From contig CANJCM010000009.1 of NCBI GenBank assembly GCA_947472765.1, positions 28,923-92,922 of the forward strand: a DNA stretch of 64,000 nt, read 5' to 3'. The stretch comes from Opitutia bacterium (lineage in GTDB: Bacteria; Verrucomicrobiota; Verrucomicrobiia; Opitutales; Opitutaceae). The notes under the pieces were generated by a model. The model was given only the letters and a program-made list of their open reading frames with translations, had not been told where the DNA came from and ran no database searches. How positions within the stretch are numbered: the first letter of the stretch is position 1; every line of letters starts with the position of its first letter. A program made the translations under genes and the position numbers. Shown in pieces: positions 37,997 through 46,552 of this stretch.

Positions 37997-39118
37997 ATGC
38001 GAATTCCGATCCTCGACCTCAAGCCCGCCTACGAGGAACTGCGGGCCGAACTCGATGCGGCCTATCACCGTGTGATGGCGTCAGGCCGGGTGTTGCTGGG
38101 CCCGGAGTTGGAGGCGTTCGAGACCGAATACGCCCAAAGCGTCGGTGTCGCCCACTGCATCGGCGTCGCGAACGGACTCGAAGCGCTGCAGCTGGCACTG
38201 ATGGCCCGTGGCATCGGTCCGGGCGATGAAGTGATCGTCCCGTCGCACGGCTATATCGCCACGTTTCTCGCCGTGACGCACACGGGGGCGAAGCCGATTC
38301 CGTGCGAACCCGATCCCGCGACCTACAACCTGGATCCGACGCGAATCGCGTCCCTCCTCACGCCGCGCACCAAGGCCATTCTCCCGATTCACCTCTACGG
38401 CCAGCCGGCCGACGTCGAGGCGATCAGCGCGATCGCCCGGCCCCGCGGCCTTTTCGTCCTCGAGGACGCCGCCCAATCGCACGGCGCCCGGCTGCGGGGA
38501 CGATTTGCCGGTTCCTTGGGCGATGCGGCCGGAGTCAGTTTCTACCCGAGCAAAAATCTCGGGGCGCTCGCCGACGCCGGCGCGGTCACGACCAACGACG
38601 GCGCCCTCGCCGAGCGGCTGCGTCACCTGCGCAACTACGGATCGAAGGTCCGCTACCAGCATGAGTTCATCGGCCTCAATTCGCGCCTCAGCGAACTCCA
38701 GGCCGCCTTTCTCCGGGCCAAGCTTCCTCATCTCGCCGCGTGGAATGCGCGTCGCGCGAAACTCGCGGCGCATTACCTGAGTCGGCTGGCGGGAGTCGGC
38801 GATCTCGTGCTGCCCCATGTGCCCACGTGGACGGAGCCGGCGTGGCACCTGTTTGTCGTCCGCACCGGTCACCGCGCGGCACTGCAGTCTCATCTCACCA
38901 CCCGCGGAATCGGCACGCAGGTTCACTACCCCACGTCGCCGCACCTCACGCCTGCGTATCGCGAAGCCGGCTGGCGGCGCGGCGACTTTCCGCTTGCTGA
39001 ACGGCTGGCCGACGAAGTCCTGAGCCTCCCGATCGGACCGCATCTGACCGCGGAGCAAGTCGAAGAAGTATGCTTGGCGATCCGGGAATTTTTCGCCGGA
39101 CTCCGCGCCATCTCATGA
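37997..39118 (+). CDS. DegT/DnrJ/EryC1 (WecE-like) nucleotide-sugar aminotransferase
   Basis: 373 residues from ATG 37997, where the family N-terminus [17 protein letters not shown] begins; the frame is open further upstream inside the preceding gene. The PLP Lys is in [16 protein letters not shown], the cofactor Asp in [10 protein letters not shown], and [13 protein letters not shown] is the phosphate-binding helix. The enzyme moves an amino group from glutamate to a 3- or 4-keto nucleotide sugar, giving an amino sugar for the glycan. The sugar identity cannot be read from sequence. It overlaps the Wzm-like gene by 4 nt (ATGA). Confidence 0.92.
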   Translation: MRIPILDLKPAYEELRAELDAAYHRVMASGRVLLGPELEAFETEYAQSVGVAHCIGVANGLEALQLALMARGIGPGDEVIVPSHGYIATFLAVTHTGAKPIPCEPDPATYNLDPTRIASLLTPRTKAILPIHLYGQPADVEAISAIARPRGLFVLEDAAQSHGARLRGRFAGSLGDAAGVSFYPSKNLGALADAGAVTTNDGALAERLRHLRNYGSKVRYQHEFIGLNSRLSELQAAFLRAKLPHLAAWNARRAKLAAHYLSRLAGVGDLVLPHVPTWTEPAWHLFVVRTGHRAALQSHLTTRGIGTQVHYPTSPHLTPAYREAGWRRGDFPLAERLADEVLSLPIGPHLTAEQVEEVCLAIREFFAGLRAIS

Positions 39119-39945
39119 ACGAATCGGCGTGGAATCCGCTCGCCCCGCTGCGGCCGCTCCTCCGGCACCACGCGCTGCTCCGGCAGTTTGCCCGGCGGAT
39201 GATTGAGCAACGCCACCGCGGAAGTTTCCTCGGCCTCGCCTGGACGGTGTTGAGCCCGCTGTGCTCGCTCGCCATCTACACGTTCGTCTTCGGCTTCGTC
39301 TTCCGCGGCCGTTTCACCGACTCGCCGACCGAGACCAATCTCGACTACGCGCTCGGCATCTTTCTCGGCCTCGTGCTGTTCAATTTCCTCGGGGAAGTGC
39401 TTTCCCAGTCTCCGGGAGCGATCGTCACCCAGCCCAATCTCGTCAAGAAGGTCGTCTTCCCCCTCGAGATTCTTCCCGCGGCCGCCGTCGCCTCCGCGCT
39501 CTTCACCGCCGGCATCACGCTGGGCCTCGCCCTCGTGGGCGTGGCCGTGCTGGGGGACGGACTCGATGCGCATGCGTTCCTCCTGCTGTTGATCATCCCG
39601 CCGGTGGTTCTCATCGGCATGGGCTGCGCCTGGTTTCTCGCGGGGCTGGGCGTCTTCATCCGCGACATCTCTGCGGGCATGCCGTTCGTGATTCAGATTC
39701 TCGTCTACATGAGCGCGGTCTTTTACCCGCTCCGTCTGATCGAGAAAGCGCCCCCGCTGCTGCAGAAAATCGTCCTGGCCAATCCGCTGCTCCACGCCGT
39801 CGAAAGCACGCGGCGCGTGGTCCTCTGGCATCAGACCGTCGAGGCCTCCACGTTAGGCATGCTCTGGCTGACCGGCATCGTGCTCTGTCTCGGCGGTTAC
39901 GCGGTTTTTCATAAACTCCGACCGGCGTTTGCCGACGTCGTGTAG
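39115..39945 (+). CDS. wzm: ABC-2 type polysaccharide export permease (Wzm-like)
   Basis: 276 residues with six transmembrane helices. The N-terminal [20 protein letters not shown] (interface helix) and later [18 protein letters not shown] and [22 protein letters not shown] are typical of Wzm/KpsM/TagG permeases, which move O-antigen or other undecaprenyl-linked glycans across the inner membrane. No ATPase is adjacent; the matching Wzt-like protein is at 59388-60707, about 19 kb away. The start overlaps the aminotransferase stop. Confidence 0.92.
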   Translation: MNESAWNPLAPLRPLLRHHALLRQFARRMIEQRHRGSFLGLAWTVLSPLCSLAIYTFVFGFVFRGRFTDSPTETNLDYALGIFLGLVLFNFLGEVLSQSPGAIVTQPNLVKKVVFPLEILPAAAVASALFTAGITLGLALVGVAVLGDGLDAHAFLLLLIIPPVVLIGMGCAWFLAGLGVFIRDISAGMPFVIQILVYMSAVFYPLRLIEKAPPLLQKIVLANPLLHAVESTRRVVLWHQTVEASTLGMLWLTGIVLCLGGYAVFHKLRPAFADVV

Positions 39946-40085
39946 GTCGGGGATGCCGGAGTCCGGCCGAGTTCAAATGTGACTTGAACGGTATCCGCCG
40001 TTGGGGTGCGATGGTCCGTTTCCCGGCCCACCAAGCCTCGATGTCATTGAATACTTGGATTCCGAAGTTAAACGGTTCGGCGTGG

Positions 40086-40157
40086 CCCTGTCCGTGAGGA
40101 CAGGGATTTCTCCCTCGCTTCGCCTAAAGCTGTCCCGCTGCTCACGCAGCGGGCTAC
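40086..40157. repeat. Two REP-type palindromes downstream of wzm
   Basis: First palindrome 40086-40105: stem CCCTGTCC/GGACAGGG with loop GTGA. Second 40132-40157: stem CCCGCTGC/GCAGCGGG with loop TCAC, then CTAC. They lie in the 272-nt gap between wzm and the next methyltransferase; the rest of that gap shows nothing else. The second is the inverse of the copies at 51143 and 54319. Confidence 0.85.
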
Positions 40158-40217
40158 TTGGCCAACTTCGGAATGCAGTTAACAGATGACAACGAGGCTT
40201 GGGGTCCGAAGATTTCC

Positions 40218-40823
40218 ATGACGCCGCTCGAGCAATATCCGCACGCCCCCGACTTCTTCCATGCCTACCGGCACTGGCTGTCGTTTCCCGACGTGCAACG
40301 CCGGGCCGGCGGCTGGGAATACGAGAGCCGCTTCTATCCCGACTACCTTTTCGTCGGTGGCGCCTCCTTCGCGATCCATCGCACCGCGTTGCAACACTGC
40401 CGCGGTGAAGGTCTCGACATCGGCGCGGGGCTCTGGCCGCTGCCCGGGGCCGTGGCCGTGGATCTCGAACGCGGTCCGGGCGCGGGCCGCCTGCTGAGTT
40501 CGATTCCGGATCACTCGCAGGATTACGTCTTCAGCTCGCACTGCCTGGAGCACATCACCGCGTGGGAAGACGCCCTTCGCGAATGGATCGCGAAGCTCAA
40601 GCCAGGCGGGCGCCTCTTTCTTTACCTGCCCCATCCCACCTGCGGCATCTGGCGGCCCGGTTCGCCGTTCGTCGGCGACGGCCACAAATGGGCACCAACG
40701 CCCGTGGGTATCCAGATGACCCTGACTCGCCTCGGTGGACGCGTCCGCGCCCACGATGACGGCCCCGATGCCATGCAGAGCTTTTTCGTCTGCGCGGAAT
40801 TTGGCGGGGAGCGACGGCTGTGA
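40218..40823 (+). CDS. Class I SAM-dependent methyltransferase (type 11-like)
   Basis: 201 residues from ATG 40218. A shortened Rossmann methyltransferase: GEGLDIGAGLWPLPGAVAVDLE (motif I and the acidic loop), VFSSHCLEHI (motif corresponding to the D/NxLxH of type 11 enzymes) and LKPGGRLFLYLPHPT. A C-terminal SFFVCAEF strand ends the fold. It lacks the N-terminal helices of many methyltransferases but is complete as a core domain. Target unknown, presumably a sugar of the glycan. The stop overlaps the next gene by GTGA. Confidence 0.78.
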   Translation: MTPLEQYPHAPDFFHAYRHWLSFPDVQRRAGGWEYESRFYPDYLFVGGASFAIHRTALQHCRGEGLDIGAGLWPLPGAVAVDLERGPGAGRLLSSIPDHSQDYVFSSHCLEHITAWEDALREWIAKLKPGGRLFLYLPHPTCGIWRPGSPFVGDGHKWAPTPVGIQMTLTRLGGRVRAHDDGPDAMQSFFVCAEFGGERRL

Positions 40824-41098
40824 TCTGTCCTTTGTCGACCGCTCCATTTCGCATGCGTCCGCCAGAGTCCGCCAAATTCCTGGGCCCGCTGCGCGGGCTG
40901 GGTTGGATTCATGACCACGGGGATTGTCTGGCGATTGTCGGTCCCAGCGTTTCGCTCTCGCGGATGCTGAGAATTTACCCGCTGTCACTGGCCCCACGGG
41001 CCGGTTTAGGAATTGGCCAGGGATGGCATGCCCGATTCGCCCCGGAGCTCCGAACACTGGCCCGCCGTTCCGCCGCGCACCCGGCCAATTCCTTGTGA
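40820..41098 (+). CDS. Small protein of unknown function, coupled to methyltransferase and sulfotransferase
   Basis: 92 residues from GTG 40820. GTGA overlaps occur at both ends: with the preceding methyltransferase stop (40821-40823) and with the GTG of the sulfotransferase (41095). That arrangement is the main reason for calling it a gene. The sequence IHDHGDCLAIVGPSVSLSRM includes a His/Asp cluster and a glycine-containing turn; no family is recognised, and no signal peptide or membrane helix is evident. It might be a remnant of a larger enzyme or an intact small partner. Confidence is limited. Confidence 0.5.
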   Translation: MICPLSTAPFRMRPPESAKFLGPLRGLGWIHDHGDCLAIVGPSVSLSRMLRIYPLSLAPRAGLGIGQGWHARFAPELRTLARRSAAHPANSL

Positions 41099-41835
41099 GC
41101 CCGGAAAGCTATCATTTCGGCACGCGGCTCGCCGTCCGCTGCGACTACTACGCCTTCCCGCGCACCGGCAGCCATTACCTCTGGGCGTGTCTGACGGGGT
41201 TGCTGGACCTGGTGTTCTTCCCAAATGAATTTGTGGACAACCCCGAGGCGCGGCAGCGGGCCGAGGAACTCAACCCCCACGCCTACTACGCGCTGCGGTT
41301 GCGCGAGGACGGAGCGCCCTTCCAGCCTGTTTACATCAACGCCGCTCCGCAGGGCGTGCACGGGGATCCGGCTCCGGCGGCGGGCGACTGGCCGGTCATC
41401 ATCCTCATCCGCGATCCGCATCCGACGATCTACAGTTGGTATCACACGGCGACGGAACGCTGGGGCGCACAAGTGCCGGATCGCGTGGCCTGGATGCGCG
41501 ACGCCTACGCGAAGTATCGAACCTTCTATGACGCGGCCCTGAGCATCGTGGAGCAGAACCCCAAGCGCACCCACCTCCTCCGCTTCGAAAACTTGAAGGC
41601 AGATCCGCTCGTCCTTCGTCAACTGACCGACTTTCTCGGGGTGCAGCCCAAACTCTCCCCGGAATTCGTCCACTGGTGGACTGACTTCGAGCGCATGACC
41701 AAGCCCGGCCCGCGCACCTTTCATCGCGGTGGCAACAACGAGCAATGGCGCCGCGACGCGGCGTGGGTCGCCGATCTCGAGCGGGCCGCGCCCGGTGACT
41801 TCAGCCGCTTCGGCTACCCGGCGGCGCAGCCATGA
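41095..41835 (+). CDS. Sulfotransferase family protein
   Basis: 246 residues from GTG 41095. The PAPS 5'-phosphosulfate loop is FPRTGSHYLW (21-30), where many family members have PKSGTTW. The 3'-phosphate site is ILIRDPHPTIYSWY (Arg, Asp, Ser). The LLRFENLKADP segment is the typical following strand. It would transfer sulfate from PAPS to a hydroxyl, probably on the glycan made by the island. GTGA coupling upstream and an ATGA overlap with the next methyltransferase downstream put it in one translational chain. PAPS synthesis genes are not in the window. Confidence 0.82.
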   Translation: MSPESYHFGTRLAVRCDYYAFPRTGSHYLWACLTGLLDLVFFPNEFVDNPEARQRAEELNPHAYYALRLREDGAPFQPVYINAAPQGVHGDPAPAAGDWPVIILIRDPHPTIYSWYHTATERWGAQVPDRVAWMRDAYAKYRTFYDAALSIVEQNPKRTHLLRFENLKADPLVLRQLTDFLGVQPKLSPEFVHWWTDFERMTKPGPRTFHRGGNNEQWRRDAAWVADLERAAPGDFSRFGYPAAQP

Positions 41836-43346
41836 GCGCGGTGCGGCAGGCGGTTGACGAGAACTGGTTCGAAGCCACGCCGGGCTGCTGGTGCGGTGGA
41901 CGCAGCATCACGGTCAGCCCGCATTCGGCCGCCTACCGCGTCTGTCCGCGCTGCGGTGCCCACTACGCCGCGCGCCGGCTCCGGGCCGATTGCATCGGCA
42001 AGTTCTACAGCTTCGAGGGCTACTGGCAGCAGCGCCAGCAAAGCAAACACCACCCGGTGCTGCTCGAGCGTCAGCAACTGCTCGAAGCCGACGGCCGCGT
42101 CACGTTCTGGCTCGACGCCATGGCGCGGCACCTCCCGCCGAAACCCGGCACCGCCGTCGAGGTCGGCTGCGCCGAAGGCACGTTGCTCCTCCACTTGCGG
42201 CAACGCGGCTGGCAGACGATCGGCATCGAGCCGGACGCCCAGACGGCGGCCACTGTCAGCACCGGCACGGGTCTCGATATCCGCGCCGGGGTGTTTCCGG
42301 AAATCTCCGCGCCGCCGTGCGATCTCTTCATCGCCAACGATGTCCTGGAGCACGTCCCGGAGCCCTTGGGTTTTCTCGCCGCCGCTCGCAACGCGCTGCG
42401 GCCGGGAGGCATTTTGTTCCTCCAACTACCGATGTTGGAGAAACAGCAACCCGACTTCGGCGCGATGACCGACAAGGTCTTCGATCCGGAGGAACACGTT
42501 TTCATCTATTCGCGCTCCGCCGTCGCGACCCTGCTCGAAACCGCAGGCTTCGAGATTCTCGACAACCAGACCGCCTGGCGACGCGCCCATGAGATCGTCG
42601 TCGCCCGCCGGTTGGAGCGGCCGACGCGCCCCGTGCGCCACCTCGCGAACCTCCCCGAGATGTTCTCGCGCCCGTGGATCGACTTCATCGACCAACTCAA
42701 CGCCTTCGCCGCGCCGCTCGGCCTGCGGCAGTTCACCAACTGGTCGAAGCTCTGGGAGTATCCGTGGCTCTGGCACAATGGCCTCAGCGCCCTCAATTGG
42801 CGCGGACTGCGCGTGCTCGATCTCGGATCCGAACAGTCGCCGTTCCCGTGGTGGCTGGCGCAGCAGGGAGCCAAAGTCTCACTCGTGGAAGCCGGCCGGA
42901 ACTGGGTCGAACAGTGGGAAGCAGTCCGAGCCGCTCTCGCTCCCGTCGAAGTCGACTGGCAGATCGTCGACGGCTGCCGGCTGCCGTTCGCGGACGCGAC
43001 CTTCGACGTCGTGACGAGCTTTTCCGTCATCGAACATCAGGACGACAAGGCCCTCGCCGCCGCCGAGGTCGCGCGCGTGCTCAAGCCCGGTGGGGTGTTC
43101 GGAATCTCGTTCGACATCTGCGAGCCGGAACTCGGGATGACCTTCCCCGCCTGGAATGGCCGCGCGCTGACGATGGCGGAGTTCGAGTCCACGTTCTGGC
43201 GGCAGCCCGCCTTTGGCCAAACTGGATCGCCGGAATGGAATCGCGAGGACATCGGGCCGTTTCTTCGCTGGCACCGGCAGACCGCGCCGCATCACAATTA
43301 CGTCACCGCCGCCGCCCTGCTGCGTAAACCGCCCGGGCCAGCCTGA
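41832..43346 (+). CDS. Two-domain methyltransferase
   Basis: 504 residues. An N-terminal zinc-finger-like set (C19, C21, C38, C41) precedes methyltransferase domain 1: AVEVGCAEGTLLLHL, FIANDVLEHVPEP and LRPGGILFLQLPMLE. Domain 2 (about 315-490) has LRVLDLGSEQSPFPWWL, FDVVTSFSVIEHQDDKA and LKPGGVFGISFD. Both cores keep motif I, though domain 2 is atypical (LGSEQSPF). The arrangement suggests double methylation of a sugar or capping of a glycan chain. The start overlaps the sulfotransferase stop by 4 nt. Confidence 0.85.
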   Translation: MSAVRQAVDENWFEATPGCWCGGRSITVSPHSAAYRVCPRCGAHYAARRLRADCIGKFYSFEGYWQQRQQSKHHPVLLERQQLLEADGRVTFWLDAMARHLPPKPGTAVEVGCAEGTLLLHLRQRGWQTIGIEPDAQTAATVSTGTGLDIRAGVFPEISAPPCDLFIANDVLEHVPEPLGFLAAARNALRPGGILFLQLPMLEKQQPDFGAMTDKVFDPEEHVFIYSRSAVATLLETAGFEILDNQTAWRRAHEIVVARRLERPTRPVRHLANLPEMFSRPWIDFIDQLNAFAAPLGLRQFTNWSKLWEYPWLWHNGLSALNWRGLRVLDLGSEQSPFPWWLAQQGAKVSLVEAGRNWVEQWEAVRAALAPVEVDWQIVDGCRLPFADATFDVVTSFSVIEHQDDKALAAAEVARVLKPGGVFGISFDICEPELGMTFPAWNGRALTMAEFESTFWRQPAFGQTGSPEWNREDIGPFLRWHRQTAPHHNYVTAAALLRKPPGPA

Positions 43347-43373
43347 GCGTTCACGATTCCGCGCCACTCCGGC

Positions 43374-45686
43374 ATGAGACTGCTCCTTTCCAAGCCTGAC
43401 TCGCTGGGCGATCAAATCATCGCCGCCGGACTCGTGCAGGCTCTGCAGCGCCTGCAGCCGGACTGGCAGATCGTCTGGCATGTGCGCGCCGGCCTGGAGG
43501 TCATCGCTCCACTCGTCGGAGCCGAGGTGTTCACTCCCGAGTTGCTGAATCCGCCGCGCGCCGAGGCAGCCCGCCTCGCGGCGCATCGGGGTAAACTGGT
43601 GCTTCTGCCTTTCCCGTTGTCACCAGGCGAACCTTGGACCGCGGATGTGCGACAGCGGGTGACTTGGTGGTCGGAGTTCCTGCAGGCGACAACTTGGGAC
43701 GCGACCGCCCTCGCCTTGGTGAATCGGAACTGGGTCGGAGATCTCACGGTCTCCCGGGCGCCTGCTCCGATCCGAGTCGGGTTCACGCCCAACGCGGCCC
43801 GGCAACCGCTCGTGAACGAAGCCGACGCCCTCGCCGGACCGGCAGCGCCGCACTTCACTCGCACGCTTGCCCCGTCGTTTACGCGCGGCGAATCAGTGCA
43901 GCTTCAGGACTTGCTCGCGTTGCTGGAGCCGCGCCTCGGCGATCTCCAACCGGCACCCGCGTGGCGGTCCAGCGAGGCGGCGGCTCCGACCAACCCGGGA
44001 CCGAAACGCATTTGCATCGCACCGGGAGTCGGCGGCGATTCGCGCAAGGCGTGGGGACTCCCGCGCTTTCGCGCCGTGGCGGAGAAATTGCGCGGGCCCG
44101 ACACTCAGATCGTCTGGCTCGAAGGTCCGGGTGACGCGCCGTATCTCGCCGATTTGCCCGCGAACGAAACTCGCGAGCGCTTCCGCGCCGACGCACTCCC
44201 CGCCCTCGTGGCGAGCTTGCGGCAGTGCGATCTGCTGCTCTGCCACGACACCGCGTACGTTCACCTGGCGGCCGCCTTGAACGTGCCGACCGTCGCGATC
44301 TACGGTGCGGGCCAACACGCCCGCTTCCACCCGGCGAGCGGTCGCGTGAAAATCGTGACGTCCGAAATCGCGTGCGCGGGCTGTCAGTGGCACTGCCTCT
44401 GGGACCGCTTGGTGTGCGTCACCGATATCCCGGTCGAGGCCGTGACGACGGCGGCGATGGAAATGTTGGCGGGCAATGCGGCCCCGACCGTGATCCCGCT
44501 GCCCACCCCGGTGGCCGGCGCGGCGGAGGGCGAACTCCCTGCGCTCCGGACCCGGCTGCAGGCAGAAATCCTCGCGCTCAACGCGGATCGCTTCGCGCGA
44601 TTGCAGATCATCCAGAGCCTGACCGCGCCGGCTGCGACCCCAGCCACACCTCCCTCGCAGCCCGGCACGCCCAGCCTTTCCGTCATTGTGCCGATGGGAC
44701 GGCCCGAGCGGGTCGAGCCCACGCTCGCATCGCTCACGGCCCAAACCCTGAAGCCGAACCACTGGCAGATCATTCTCGTCGGCGTTGGCGCGGATAACGT
44801 CGCGCGATTCCATCCGGAACTTCCGATCGTGCCGGTGGCCCTCGCGGCCAATGTCCTGCCCCCACGCACCCGTTGTCTCGGCGTCGAGCAGGCCCGCGGC
44901 GACTGGTATCTCTTCGTCGATGACGACGTGGAACTGGCGCCCGACTGTTTCCAACGCTTCCAGGAATGGTTGCCCAACGCCGGCGGCGACACGCCGGTGG
45001 GTGCCGTGGGTTTTCGGCTGCCGGGCAAGTCCGGTCGCTTCTTTGAGCGCTTGACGGACCTCTCGAACTTCTGGGCGCAACAAGGCGTGTTGCCCGAGGC
45101 GCGTGACTGGCTCTACAGCGCGGCCATCCTGGTGCGGGCGGAGGCGTATCACCGGAGCGGCGGCTTCAATCCCGATCTCCCCAATGGCGAAGATGTCGAC
45201 CTCACGCGTCGCATCGTCGGCGCCGGTTTCCGCCTCCGTTACGAACCGACCTTCGTGGCCCGCCATGACCACCGCCGTGACACGCTGATGTCGATGTGGC
45301 GGTACTTCTGGCGCAACGGCAACGCGGCGCGGTATTTCTTCGCCGGTCATGGCGGCGCGTGTCCATACAGCATCAAGACGGTCTGGCTGAAATCGTGGAG
45401 CGACCTGCGCATGAACCAAGATTTCCAGCGGGAACGCGACACGCCGCTTGGACTGATCACCCCGTTCGTCTGGCTGAACTACCTGATCGTCGAGGCCTCG
45501 CTGGAATGGCACTGGCAGGAATACCTGCATGAGGAGCAACGTTACAGAGCGCTACCCGCCCGGGCCCGGAGCGACACCACGTACGTCCGGGCCTTGGACG
45601 CGTTGAATGCCGGCCGCCGCCTGCGCGGCGCTCTCCGCTACGCGTGGGCCATGCTGCAGGATTTCGCCAACCCCGTTCGCCGGTGA
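43374..45686 (+). CDS. GT9 heptosyltransferase-like / GT2 glycosyltransferase fusion
   Basis: 770 residues. The N-terminal part (1-365) is a GT9 (WaaF-like) domain: MRLLLSKPDSLGDQIIAAGL, ICIAPGVGGDSRKAWGLPRF, LLCHDTAYVHLAAALNVPTV and a CAGCQWHCLWD tail. The C-terminal part (about 425-660) is a GT2 domain: SLSVIVPMGRPERVEPTLAS, DWYLFVDDDVELAP (DxD) and NGEDVDLTRRIVGAGF. Two sugars might therefore be added by one protein. The ATG at 43374 follows the methyltransferase by 27 nt. A long antisense frame over this gene is a shadow. Confidence 0.88.
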   Translation: MRLLLSKPDSLGDQIIAAGLVQALQRLQPDWQIVWHVRAGLEVIAPLVGAEVFTPELLNPPRAEAARLAAHRGKLVLLPFPLSPGEPWTADVRQRVTWWSEFLQATTWDATALALVNRNWVGDLTVSRAPAPIRVGFTPNAARQPLVNEADALAGPAAPHFTRTLAPSFTRGESVQLQDLLALLEPRLGDLQPAPAWRSSEAAAPTNPGPKRICIAPGVGGDSRKAWGLPRFRAVAEKLRGPDTQIVWLEGPGDAPYLADLPANETRERFRADALPALVASLRQCDLLLCHDTAYVHLAAALNVPTVAIYGAGQHARFHPASGRVKIVTSEIACAGCQWHCLWDRLVCVTDIPVEAVTTAAMEMLAGNAAPTVIPLPTPVAGAAEGELPALRTRLQAEILALNADRFARLQIIQSLTAPAATPATPPSQPGTPSLSVIVPMGRPERVEPTLASLTAQTLKPNHWQIILVGVGADNVARFHPELPIVPVALAANVLPPRTRCLGVEQARGDWYLFVDDDVELAPDCFQRFQEWLPNAGGDTPVGAVGFRLPGKSGRFFERLTDLSNFWAQQGVLPEARDWLYSAAILVRAEAYHRSGGFNPDLPNGEDVDLTRRIVGAGFRLRYEPTFVARHDHRRDTLMSMWRYFWRNGNAARYFFAGHGGACPYSIKTVWLKSWSDLRMNQDFQRERDTPLGLITPFVWLNYLIVEASLEWHWQEYLHEEQRYRALPARARSDTTYVRALDALNAGRRLRGALRYAWAMLQDFANPVRR

Positions 45687-45724
45687 GGACTGTTTTTGGT
45701 CGTTTGACCCCTCCTCTGCGATCG

Positions 45725-45885
45725 GTCCCTGCGCTCACGCGCAGGGCTACAACGGCAGCCGTTACGCCAAACCTCGTGGCCCGCTCCGTGAGGAGCGGGA
45801 TGAATGCTGACCTTGCCCTCACGGTCAGGACTACACTGCCACCCCTAAATCGGGGCTTCGTAGCCCGCTCCGTGAGGAGCGGGAC
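45725..45885. repeat. Cluster of four REP palindromes upstream of the RAYT gene
   Basis: Copies at 45725-45750 (CCCTGCGC/GCGCAGGG, loop TCAC), 45776-45801 (CCCGCTCC/GGAGCGGG, loop GTGA), 45809-45834 (degenerate) and 45860-45885 (same stem as the second copy). Orientation alternates between copies. They fill most of the 215-nt gap before the RAYT start at 45902. Confidence 0.88.
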
Positions 45886-45901
45886 CCTTCATAAGGTCGC
45901 C

Positions 45902-46552
45902 ATGACCTTTAAACCCAAATCCACGCTTCCCCGGCTGAGCCGGGAGTTCTACCAAGGGCAGGCGTTCGTCCTGTGGACGCATACGATTGAAGGCCGAACC
46001 ACAGGTTGGCTGAACGATGAATTTCACCTGCATTTTCGCGAACTGCTGCTCCACACCTGCCACCGCTTTGAACTCGCGACGGCGACCTATGTTTTGATGC
46101 CCGACCACTTTCACCTCGTCTGGCTCGGCCTGGGCGCAGCGAGCGATCAGTGGTTGGCAACGGCTTTCTTCCGGAAGCACCTCGCCCCTCAACTTGGCGG
46201 GCATCGGCTTCAGGATCGCGCCCACGACCACGTGCTCCGGGATGCGGAGCGGGAGCGGGGAGCCTTGGCAGACTCGTGTGCGTACGTTTGCCAAAATCCG
46301 GAGCGCGCCGATCTGACCCGGCAATGGCGGGATTGGCCCTATGTGGGAGCGGTTGCCTCTGGCTATCCCGACCTTGATGTCCGCACGGCCGATTACTGGG
46401 CGCGTTTCTGGAAGATCTACAACCGTCTGATCGACTCGCCGAATGCCGTCCCTGCCCTCACGGGCAGGGCTACGACTGAAACCGGACCGCGCAGCCGTTG
46501 TGGCCCGCTCCGTGAGGAGCGGGAACTTCGCGACATGAATCGTTCCCCATGA
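45902..46552 (+). CDS. REP-associated tyrosine transposase (RAYT, Y1_Tnp family)
   Basis: 216 residues. The HUH metal site is H69-F-H71 in YVLMPDHFHLVWLG, and a candidate nucleophile is Y128 in CAYVCQNPERADL, which is the family's YIxxNPxRA-like region. RAYTs nick single-stranded REP sequences and are thought to be domesticated IS200/IS605 relatives that spread REP palindromes. The start lies 16 nt after a REP copy. Two further REP copies (46448-46473, 46500-46525) are inside the 3' end of the gene and encode about the last 34 residues. The stop overlaps the next glycosyltransferase by 4 nt. Confidence 0.9.
   Translation: MTFKPKSTLPRLSREFYQGQAFVLWTHTIEGRTTGWLNDEFHLHFRELLLHTCHRFELATATYVLMPDHFHLVWLGLGAASDQWLATAFFRKHLAPQLGGHRLQDRAHDHVLRDAERERGALADSCAYVCQNPERADLTRQWRDWPYVGAVASGYPDLDVRTADYWARFWKIYNRLIDSPNAVPALTGRATTETGPRSRCGPLREERELRDMNRSP
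46448..46525. repeat. Two REP palindromes inside the 3' end of the RAYT gene
   Basis: 46448-46473: stem CCCTGCCC/GGGCAGGG, loop TCAC, ending CTAC. 46500-46525: stem CCCGCTCC/GGAGCGGG, loop GTGA. They are in opposite orientation with a 26-nt spacer and are translated as VPALTGRAT and CGPLREERE at the C-terminus of the transposase. Confidence 0.88.

Noticed and set aside
43893..45539. 548-codon open frame opposite the GT9-GT2 gene
   Set aside because: Antisense shadow of a gene with clear motifs in both domains; the translation has no recognisable family.
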